This document shows positions 56,369-64,000 of a stretch of DNA of 64,000 bases, piece by piece; the first letter of the stretch is position 1; every line of letters begins with the position of its first letter. The translations under genes and the position numbers were made by a program. The notes under the pieces were generated by a model. It was not told the DNA's origin. It searched no databases and worked only from the letters and a program-made list of their open reading frames with translations. The stretch spans positions 62,001 through 126,000 of the forward strand of contig NZ_QUDR01000005.1 in assembly GCF_003477605.1 (NCBI RefSeq), given 5' to 3'. The DNA comes from Clostridium sp. AF37-5. Its GTDB lineage: Bacteria; Bacillota; Clostridia; Lachnospirales; Lachnospiraceae.

Positions 56369-56884
56369 TTAGGACAGCGACACAATTTCCGGACATTTCT
56401 TCTGCATCAACTCAACCATACGGCTCGTTGGCTCAAAGAGAATCATTACTTTCTCGTCCTTTTCCGGAAGTCTTGTTACAATTCCGTAAACATTCGCCTT
56501 TTCATTCATTGATGAATAATCGCGCACTTCCAAGTGCCTGTATCCATCCAGTTTTGTGGACTGAATTGGGGCAATCGCATCCGCATCCTCAATTTCAATT
56601 CGAAGAATATTCTTTCGACGCTCTCCGCCTTGTATCATATCAAAGTCAAGCTGTCCATCACAGAATACATATTCCCATTCCACACGGAATCTCGGCCAAT
56701 ACCAAATCAAGCCAAAGATTGCTGCTACTCCGATTAATACTAACAGATTAATTTTTGTCGATATCGAAATCAGTATTGATGCTAAAAAAACAAGAATTAC
56801 CAAAATAATCAATATAATTTTTAAAGCAATGACTGACCCCGTCGTTTTCTTTTTTGCGTTCGCTTCTGCGTATGATTGTTCCAT
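56369..56884 (-). CDS. Small two-TM protein, DUF6106-like
   Basis: 171 residues. Two adjacent TM segments (about 19-40 and 45-66), then a cytosolic beta-rich domain: WEYVFCDGQLDFDMIQGGERRKN-type PH-like start (about 76-98) and VMILFEPTSRMVELMQKKCP at the end. This matches uncharacterised Lachnospiraceae proteins I recall as DUF6106. RBS AGGAGG. It follows groEL by about 25 bases and precedes a terminator, so it may share groESL transcription. Function unknown. Confidence 0.82.
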   Translation of the reverse strand: MEQSYAEANAKKKTTGSVIALKIILIILVILVFLASILISISTKINLLVLIGVAAIFGLIWYWPRFRVEWEYVFCDGQLDFDMIQGGERRKNILRIEIEDADAIAPIQSTKLDGYRHLEVRDYSSMNEKANVYGIVTRLPEKDEKVMILFEPTSRMVELMQKKCPEIVSLS

Positions 56885-56910
56885 CCAATCCTCCTAGTTC
56901 TTTCGTCTAT

Positions 56911-58557
<1,647 letters not shown>

Positions 58558-58565
58558 TCAATCCT

Positions 58566-58850
58566 TTACTCTACAATTGCCAAAATATCACTCTGACGAA
58601 CAATTACATACTCCTCGCCGTCCAATTTTACATCTGTTCCGGCATATTTGGAGTAAATCACTTTATCGCCAACTTTTACTTCCATTTTTACTTCTTTTCC
58701 ATCTACAACACCACCCGGTCCAACAGCAATAATCTCTGCCTGCTGTGGTTTTTCCTGTGCCTGCCCCGGCAGTACAATACCGGATTTGGTGGTCTCTTCT
58801 GCGTCTAACTGTTTCAATACAACTCTGTCACCTAAAGGTACTAATTTCAT
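58566..58850 (-). CDS. groES: Co-chaperonin GroES (10 kDa)
   Basis: 94 residues from the ATG at 58850 with GGAGG eight bases upstream. [18 protein letters not shown], the mobile loop [17 protein letters not shown] and the closing [15 protein letters not shown] are typical. First gene after the CIRCE element. Confidence 0.98.
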   Translation of the reverse strand: MKLVPLGDRVVLKQLDAEETTKSGIVLPGQAQEKPQQAEIIAVGPGGVVDGKEVKMEVKVGDKVIYSKYAGTDVKLDGEEYVIVRQSDILAIVE

Positions 58851-58878
58851 GTTTGATTCCTCCATTTCTTATATCTTG

Positions 58879-58905
58879 TTAGCACTCCAATCTGACGAGT
58901 GCTAA
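58879..58905. promoter_or_regulatory. CIRCE operator (HrcA-binding)
   Basis: TTAGCACTC, nine bases, GAGTGCTAA: an exact consensus CIRCE. It lies between the groES promoter and start, so HrcA should repress groESL outside heat stress. Confidence 0.97.
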
Positions 58906-58917
58906 CCCATTGGCTCT

Positions 58918-58946
58918 ATAATATGCAATAATCAAAAGAAATGCAA
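58918..58946 (-). promoter_or_regulatory. Promoter of groES-groEL
   Basis: TTGCAT (58941-58946), 17 bases, TATTAT (58918-58923) on the minus strand, directly upstream of CIRCE. Confidence 0.7.
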
Positions 58947-58992
58947 TGCCTTATGCATTTCCATATTTCCGCATTTTGCCACTATATCTAAC

Positions 58993-61461
58993 TTATGCTC
59001 TTTTTTTCTCGTTTATTCTTATTTTTTCATTTTTCGTAGTTCTCTTCTTCTGCAACATACACACAATGCCACTACCACTGAGAAAAAACAATGTAATCCA
59101 CAGTTTCAAATTGCTGTCATCACCAGTCTCCGGACTCTTATCTTCTGTTCTTGACGATCCTTTTTCCTCATTCTCATCACTGGTTTCAGACAGTGTATCT
59201 TCAGCCTCTCCGCTGGTATCACTTGCTTCTGACTGTGTATCTTCAGCCTCTTCGCTGGTATCACTTGCTTCTGACTGTGTATTTACCGGATTGGAAGCGT
59301 TGCTTACAGATGGAGCATCCGTCGCACTTGCATTATTTGTTTCAGACTGTGCACCACCCTGATTTGTATTGTTTGTCTCCGTCTTTGTATTTGCGGATTT
59401 TAACTCAAGAGCGGCAACCGCATCCTCAATAGCCTTCGCCATCGCATCCACCTCTGCCTGCTCCTTAATATTTTTACCACGCACTACTGCATCTATAGCA
59501 ACATTTACCGCTGTAAAGTCCTTGTACAAATTCACATCCAAAGCTTTTGCCTTGGCAATGGCCTCATCCACTGTCGTGTAATCTGCATCTTTATATGTCA
59601 ATGCCTGAATTGCTGTTTCTATTGCTGCTGCCATCGCGTCTACCTCTGCCTGCTCCTTAAAGTTCTTATCCCGGTCAACGGCATCTACCGCTGCTGTAAC
59701 ATCCGAAAAGTTCCGGTATAAATCTGCATCCAGACCTTTTACCTTGGTCAGTGCTTCATCCACCGCTGTATAATCCGCACTTCGCAATTTCAACGCTTTG
59801 ATGGCTTTTTCTATCGCTTTGGCATGACCTTCCACCGTTTCCTGTTCCGTGTAATCCTTGTCATACTCAACAGCATTTACCGCATCGGTCACAGCAGAAA
59901 AATCCTCATAATCATTCTTATTCAGTGCATTTACTTTATCAATTGCTTCATTTACCGCTGTGTAATCCGCCTTTTGTACAGACTGCTGTTCATAAGTTGT
60001 ATGATAAAGTCCAAAACTCATATTCTCATTTGCATTTGCATAAAACCACGTAACATCAAGCATTCCCGAATGATTAATGAATATAGACGGCTGCGCCATA
60101 AAAAACACTCCATCTTTACCATGTAGTTTTTGCGGCAGTATTTCTGCTTTTCCTGTTGTATTGTTGTAATAATACAAGCGAATATCTTCCTGCCTGATAT
60201 CCTGTTCCTTATTTTGCTCATCCATCCATTTTCCATTGGAGGATTTTGTATATTTCATACCATTGAGGGTAATCTCTGACTTATCTATTTTTAACGGGCT
60301 GTACTCTCTCGCCGTAATATACTGCATGGAACCGTCTTTGGAAAGAATCGAATATCTTGCGTCTCCTGTTTTAGATACATCTGCGAGTTCCTCAATCTTC
60401 CACCCGGATGTGCTGTCCGAATCGGTGCCGATTTCCTTAATCTTTCCATTGCAGTAGTAAATTAATTCTGGCAGATCCGTCTCAACAATGGAGCCATATG
60501 TATCCGGCAGATTGACTGTATCTACATTTTTTCCATTATTTACAGCCAGTTTAACTTTGTTATTCTTAAACTCATCCGGAGAATACAAAGATACCTTATC
60601 TCTCTGTTTTACCTGATCATACATCACATCCGATACATGTGTCCCATCCACAGCCTCTTCATAAAGTACTGCAACCGAACCATTGAGTTCTGCCACTGTA
60701 TGATTGGAAATATAATTGCAGGATTCTGCAAAAACCATCGGTATTAGATTTCCCTTGGCATCGGTCTTGTTATCGTCTGAAGAAAACTTGTTCGTATCCG
60801 GATCATAATAAAGTCCCTCGATTCCATATGCTCTGTCATCATTTTTTACATCCGAACAAACAACCCATGTAATGAGTATTTTGTCTCCAAATTTAGTTAT
60901 ATGAGAATTATACGCGCTGACATCACTTGATTCTTTTGTAACTGTAAGAATCTTATCCGAAAATACTATGGTTGAAGACTTTAAAGCCCTAACCGATATT
61001 CTCATAGAACCTGCAATCTCATCCTTCGTCTCAGTCCCGTCAAACTTCTTATTTGCATCAGTCCATGTAATGATCATGTTGTTATTAAAAGTGTCATCAA
61101 GGTCCGTAAATAGAAATGGGTCCATATCCCATGTTTTATCATCCTGAATTTCCGTAGGAGGGCTGACGTTTGCGTACTCTTCCGAACTGCCAGACCAATA
61201 TAGCTTAGCACAATCTTGTCCATCACTGTCCATATACCATGAATACAATAGCAAATCTGAACTTGTCCCCGGTAGTTTCGCACCTTTCAATCTACAATAG
61301 TCAGGATTACCATAATACATAAGATATACGTCTTCCTTACTTTCTGCTGCCGATACTTTGACCGGAACCGTATTGACCAACAATACGAACACTAAAACAA
61401 ATACCACGAGTTTTACTGATTTGTAATTTTTCTTTTCTTTCTTCTTAACCGTTATCCGCAT
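58993..61461 (-). CDS. Cell-wall-anchored surface protein with FIVAR repeats
   Basis: 822 residues. A signal peptide (about 1-39, basic then LVVFVLVFVLLVNTVPVKVSA) leads to a large N-terminal domain (about 40-490) of beta-propeller-like character with repeated short segments (ITWTDANKKFDG, LITWVVCSD, DVTWFYANAN). Three FIVAR-type units of about 65 residues follow (497-687), each beginning ADYTxVxEA. A Ser/Thr/Glu-rich linker with a duplicated 14-residue unit precedes a sortase-type signal SPETGDD (776), a TM segment and a basic tail. SPETG instead of LPxTG implies a sortase accepting Ser at position 1. Coupled to the upstream TetR gene (TAATG). Likely adhesin or carbohydrate-binding surface protein; ligand unknown. 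Confidence 0.88.
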   Translation of the reverse strand: MRITVKKKEKKNYKSVKLVVFVLVFVLLVNTVPVKVSAAESKEDVYLMYYGNPDYCRLKGAKLPGTSSDLLLYSWYMDSDGQDCAKLYWSGSSEEYANVSPPTEIQDDKTWDMDPFLFTDLDDTFNNNMIITWTDANKKFDGTETKDEIAGSMRISVRALKSSTIVFSDKILTVTKESSDVSAYNSHITKFGDKILITWVVCSDVKNDDRAYGIEGLYYDPDTNKFSSDDNKTDAKGNLIPMVFAESCNYISNHTVAELNGSVAVLYEEAVDGTHVSDVMYDQVKQRDKVSLYSPDEFKNNKVKLAVNNGKNVDTVNLPDTYGSIVETDLPELIYYCNGKIKEIGTDSDSTSGWKIEELADVSKTGDARYSILSKDGSMQYITAREYSPLKIDKSEITLNGMKYTKSSNGKWMDEQNKEQDIRQEDIRLYYYNNTTGKAEILPQKLHGKDGVFFMAQPSIFINHSGMLDVTWFYANANENMSFGLYHTTYEQQSVQKADYTAVNEAIDKVNALNKNDYEDFSAVTDAVNAVEYDKDYTEQETVEGHAKAIEKAIKALKLRSADYTAVDEALTKVKGLDADLYRNFSDVTAAVDAVDRDKNFKEQAEVDAMAAAIETAIQALTYKDADYTTVDEAIAKAKALDVNLYKDFTAVNVAIDAVVRGKNIKEQAEVDAMAKAIEDAVAALELKSANTKTETNNTNQGGAQSETNNASATDAPSVSNASNPVNTQSEASDTSEEAEDTQSEASDTSGEAEDTLSETSDENEEKGSSRTEDKSPETGDDSNLKLWITLFFLSGSGIVCMLQKKRTTKNEKIRINEKKRA
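59192..59275 (-). repeat. Two tandem 42-bp units in the surface-protein linker
   Basis: Two adjacent 42-base units, almost identical, encode 14-residue Ser/Glu/Thr-rich repeats just before the sorting signal. Likely a length-variable wall-spanning stalk. Confidence 0.75.
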
Positions 61462-62060
61462 TAAGCGTCACCTCCATCAAAACCTTCCCTTCTGTACTTG
61501 TCCGCAAACAGGGCAACAGCCTGTTTCAAGACTTCCATCTGGGTTTTTAGATAATATTCATCTTCAAACATAGCATAGTGGACGCAGGCACGGACGAATA
61601 TGAAGATTAATGGCGTAATCACCGTATGAGGAATACCAATCTTTGGCTCTAACTGCTTCGCATACTCCGTATACCGCTCATTGACACCCTCAAAGAATTT
61701 CTTTCCATACTCAATATACTTGGGAAGTGTGTACACTTGATACATCAAACGATACTTTTTCCCGTGCTTCTTCGCTGTCCAGTAAGGCACCTCTTCAATA
61801 AACCGTAACACATCCTTAGGATCGGTAGGTGCCTTTTCCATAAAATCATCCTCTACCTTGGTCATACAATAGGCGGTTGATTCAAGAATCAGCTCATCTA
61901 TATTTTTAAAGTAACAATACAGATTGCCTGTGGTGCAGTTGCAGGCTGCGGCAAGTGCTTTAATCCCTGTACCAGTCAGTCCGTTTTCTGCATAGCATTC
62001 AAAGCATTTTTCCATGATTTCCTTTTTTCGTTCATTATGCTGCTCTTTTGTCTTTTTCAT
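61461..62060 (-). CDS. TetR-family transcriptional regulator
   Basis: 199 residues from the ATG at 62060, after AAGGGG. The HTH lies at about 20-60 (NGLTGTGIKALAAACNCTTG, then NLYCYFKNIDELI); the C-terminal ligand domain is Tyr/Met-rich. Its stop overlaps the surface-protein start (TAATG), so the regulator and surface protein are made together. An unusual cluster of GTTGAC motifs lies directly upstream. Confidence 0.92.
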   Translation of the reverse strand: MKKTKEQHNERKKEIMEKCFECYAENGLTGTGIKALAAACNCTTGNLYCYFKNIDELILESTAYCMTKVEDDFMEKAPTDPKDVLRFIEEVPYWTAKKHGKKYRLMYQVYTLPKYIEYGKKFFEGVNERYTEYAKQLEPKIGIPHTVITPLIFIFVRACVHYAMFEDEYYLKTQMEVLKQAVALFADKYRREGFDGGDA

Positions 62061-62163
62061 ATGTATCCCCTTCATTTTATCTGATTGATTGTTCATTATT
62101 AGAATATCATAAGCTGACATCAACATCAAGTTTTTTAGAAATATAGAAAACAAAAACTGTTAG

Positions 62164-62410
62164 GTTGACTTAATTCTAAAAAAATCTTTCTACGGTCACC
62201 CAATTTTCTCTCTTGCGTTGACTTGTTTATACTTTTTTCTATATAAAGTCAACTTCTACGAGGTCTAAGTTGACCTAAATTTGCATAATTACAAATACAG
62301 TCATTTATTTTTTCGATTTTTATGACCTATTTAGCAAAATATGATTTTCCAGTCAACTTTTGTCTAAAAAATGGTTGACCGAATTTTCGATTTTGAAAAA
62401 TCCAGTCAAC
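62164..62410. promoter_or_regulatory. Cluster of seven GTTGAC/GTCAAC motifs upstream of the TetR gene
   Basis: GTTGAC starts at 62164, 62217, 62269 and 62374; GTCAAC at 62248, 62352 and 62405. Several form inverted pairs, for example AGTCAACTT (62247) with AAGTTGACC (62267), and GGTTGACC (62373) with GTCAACC (62405). The roughly 400-base region 62061-62467 has no convincing gene. It probably holds regulator binding sites for the adjacent TetR-surface protein pair; an old repeat cluster is the alternative. Confidence 0.55.
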
Positions 62411-62467
62411 CAGTCACAACCTAAATTAACATTACAAGAATACCAACAACAGGTACAAACACCTGAT

Positions 62468-62905
62468 TTATTCTATCCATTGTACAAAGGCTGTTTTATC
62501 GGAACAATTATACCCCGCACTTTTATAAAACTCCATAGTTGATTCCTTTTTGGAACCTGTGAGTAACATCATTTTATAGCAGTTTTCCTTTTTAGCTATT
62601 TCTTTAGCATATGCTAAACATTCCGATGCATATCCCTTTCCACGATAATCTTTATGTGTAACAACATTTTCTATAATAGCATACGGTCTTACATTTCTTG
62701 TCAAGTTAGGTATGATTACACAAACACAAGAAGATACTATTTTGTTATCCACAACTTTTATAACAATATGATGATTTCTATCCTGAACAATAGTCGACCA
62801 TGTTCTATTTAATTGCTCTGTCATTTCCGGAACAGTACTTTCATGTAAATGTAAATATAATTCTAATAACCCTTTTAATTCATTTTCGTGTATTTCTCTA
62901 ATCAA
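62468..62905 (-). CDS. GNAT-family N-acetyltransferase
   Basis: 145 residues with a TTG start at 62905 behind GGAGG. The acetyl-CoA-binding motif is VVTHKDYRGKGYASECLAYA, and the C-terminal EFYKSAGYNCSDKTAFVQW is typical of GNAT enzymes. Substrate unknown. AT-rich, accessory in character. Confidence 0.9.
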   Translation of the reverse strand: MIREIHENELKGLLELYLHLHESTVPEMTEQLNRTWSTIVQDRNHHIVIKVVDNKIVSSCVCVIIPNLTRNVRPYAIIENVVTHKDYRGKGYASECLAYAKEIAKKENCYKMMLLTGSKKESTMEFYKSAGYNCSDKTAFVQWIE

Positions 62906-62939
62906 TATAGTGCCCCTCCTTTAACTTGTATCACATTCA

Positions 62940-63626
62940 TCATACTAAACATTGTTTTTTAATCAGCTCTATTATATCCATTGGCTTTTCAATATGCTCA
63001 AAATCTGTTTTCCTTTGTGCGGGTTGATTTATTCCTTCCTTAAGATACCAAACGGCTTGTACAACTTGCATTCCAAGCCTTTGTGCCGCCTCAAGTTCAT
63101 TGCTTCCACCATCTCCCACATATAGACAGGCGTCCGCCTCAACACCTAGCCTTTCTATGCATCTTTCAAATATAGCTGGATCTGGTTTTTGTATTCCTTC
63201 ATCAAAAGATAAGCATACAGCATCAAAAAAAGGATACAAAATACTTTTCTTTATAACCGTTGACTCTTCCGAAAAACAATTATTAATTAATCCAATCATT
63301 ATTCCTTTTTTCTTTAATGCTCTTAACATTGGAATAATTTCAATATGCAGATGCTCAAAAGCCTCTTCTTTACACCAAATACGCTTTTTCAAAATATAAT
63401 TCATTTTCTCTTCCGAAAAGCAATTATTTTCTCGAAGTATCTTTTCCAGTAGTTCTTCTAAAGTGATTTTTCCTGTCGTTCTATTTTTTTCTTCTGCACG
63501 CCATGTTTCTTGGAATCTTTCTTCTGCAATACCCGCATCTGACGCCATCTGAGTTCCAAAATACAATGGACTATCAAAAAGAGTTATAAGTGTTTCATAC
63601 ATATCAAATATTACTGCTTTTATCAC
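62940..63626 (-). CDS. HAD-superfamily hydrolase
   Basis: 228 residues from a GTG at 63626, eight bases after GGAGG. HAD motif I FDMYETLITLF (nucleophile Asp), motif II/III region LINNCFSEES and KPDPAIFERC, and motif IV VGDGGSNELEAAQRLG. Likely a small-molecule phosphatase. The RBS lies inside the preceding small open frame. Confidence 0.88.
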   Translation of the reverse strand: MIKAVIFDMYETLITLFDSPLYFGTQMASDAGIAEERFQETWRAEEKNRTTGKITLEELLEKILRENNCFSEEKMNYILKKRIWCKEEAFEHLHIEIIPMLRALKKKGIMIGLINNCFSEESTVIKKSILYPFFDAVCLSFDEGIQKPDPAIFERCIERLGVEADACLYVGDGGSNELEAAQRLGMQVVQAVWYLKEGINQPAQRKTDFEHIEKPMDIIELIKKQCLV

Positions 63627-63717
63627 TTGCATCACCTCCGTGTACATATTTGGGCAGGTTTTCGTATAATTTTCCTAATCCTTTCTCATATGCTGCAAGT
63701 TCAACATCAATATCCAT
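63604..63717 (-). CDS. Possible 37-residue small protein upstream of the HAD gene
   Basis: An ATG at 63717, nine bases after GGAGG, opens a frame for MDIDVELAAYEKGLGKLYEN and a further 17 residues, ending at 63604 inside the HAD gene. It could be a translated small protein, a leader coupling translation into the HAD gene, or a relic. Unrecognised. Confidence 0.33.
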   Translation of the reverse strand: MDIDVELAAYEKGLGKLYENLPKYVHGGDASDKSSNI

Positions 63718-63747
63718 TACGCCTATCCTCCATAAACAATTTCCGAT

Positions 63748-64000
63748 TCATATATGCGCAATCACCCTTAGTCTGCGGTAATCAGCAATCCACTGACTTC
63801 CATTCCAAAGAGACTTTCTCGTTAAATCCTCAACATTTTTAATAACTTCTGTCTGCATCTTTTCCGTCATTAATTCCAAGTCAGAGGCAAAAAACTGTTT
63901 CATCCAGTTCGCTAAACCTTTTTCATTATCTTTTAATGGCGTTGGTCTGTCATAATCATATATTTTATCAATAACAAATCCGTTCTTTCTTAATAAGGCA
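63748..64000 (-). CDS. C-terminal part of a SAM-dependent methyltransferase (5' end off window)
   Basis: About 84 codons are visible, ending at 63748; the gene starts beyond base 64000. The end includes FVIDKIYDYDRPTPLKDNEK, ANWMKQFFASDLELMTEKM and SLWNGSQWIADYRRLRVIAH, typical of the C-terminal half of class I methyltransferases of the trans-aconitate-methyltransferase-like group. Assignment from the tail only. Confidence 0.72.
   Translation of the reverse strand, partial: ALLRKNGFVIDKIYDYDRPTPLKDNEKGLANWMKQFFASDLELMTEKMQTEVIKNVEDLTRKSLWNGSQWIADYRRLRVIAHI

Noticed and set aside
62360..62542. 60-codon plus-strand frame in the GTTGAC region
   Set aside because: TTG start without RBS, overlaps the end of the GNAT gene and carries repeat-derived sequence.

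Overview
This window is a chromosomal segment of a spore-forming Gram-positive Clostridia, most likely a Lachnospiraceae gut anaerobe. Supporting signs are low-to-moderate GC, strong AGGAGG ribosome binding sites, gpr and spoIIP next to rpsT, a MetH without a reactivation domain, a CIRCE-controlled groESL operon, a PASTA kinase/PP2C pair, an L-box lysine riboswitch, and small proteins of clostridial DUF families. The genus cannot be fixed by reading alone. Almost every gene is on the minus strand; rpsT and the dCMP deaminase gene are the main exceptions.

1-16100: a type 1 BREX anti-phage locus, read right to left: small HTH regulator, brxA, brxB, brxC, pglX and pglZ. PglZ runs off the left edge, and brxL would be expected beyond it. 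The core is loaded with passenger genes. One membrane-anchored gene sits between brxC and pglX. Eight sit between pglX and pglZ: a multi-TM protein, a 59-residue protein not annotated by length-limited calling, a DUF3791/DUF3990/DUF3791 trio with a predicted ADP-ribosyltransferase-like member, a possible second ART-like protein, a DUF2971-like protein, and a shortened AlbA_2/Schlafen-type protein with a heptad repeat. The right edge holds a truncated Phd-type antitoxin with an intact promoter. This accessory block is the best candidate for undescribed biology in the window.

16100-21900: a P1B-type metal ATPase with a non-canonical membrane motif and its small DUF6110 partner, then an ABC exporter of the MacB/FtsX type.

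21900-36450: thirteen tightly packed genes (dapA, dapB, murF, priA, def, fmt, zinc peptidase, rsmB, rlmN, PP2C phosphatase, PASTA kinase, rsgA, rpe) downstream of a lysine riboswitch with its own promoter and terminator.

36450-52600: a tandem OB-fold protein, two large palindromic repeats, ilvN-ilvC, a LytR-CpsA-Psr protein with two glycosyltransferases, MetH, an aminotransferase with an ECF S-component, a histidine phosphatase, an HTH/LytTR regulator pair, gpr-spoIIP, rpsT, dCMP deaminase and an amidase.

52600-64000: guaB, a chemoreceptor gene broken at an A7 run, a small membrane protein, groES-groEL under CIRCE, a TetR/FIVAR surface protein pair preceded by a dense cluster of GTTGAC motifs, and a small accessory block (GNAT, HAD, methyltransferase fragment). 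No tRNA, rRNA, CRISPR array, IS element or prophage was recognised.
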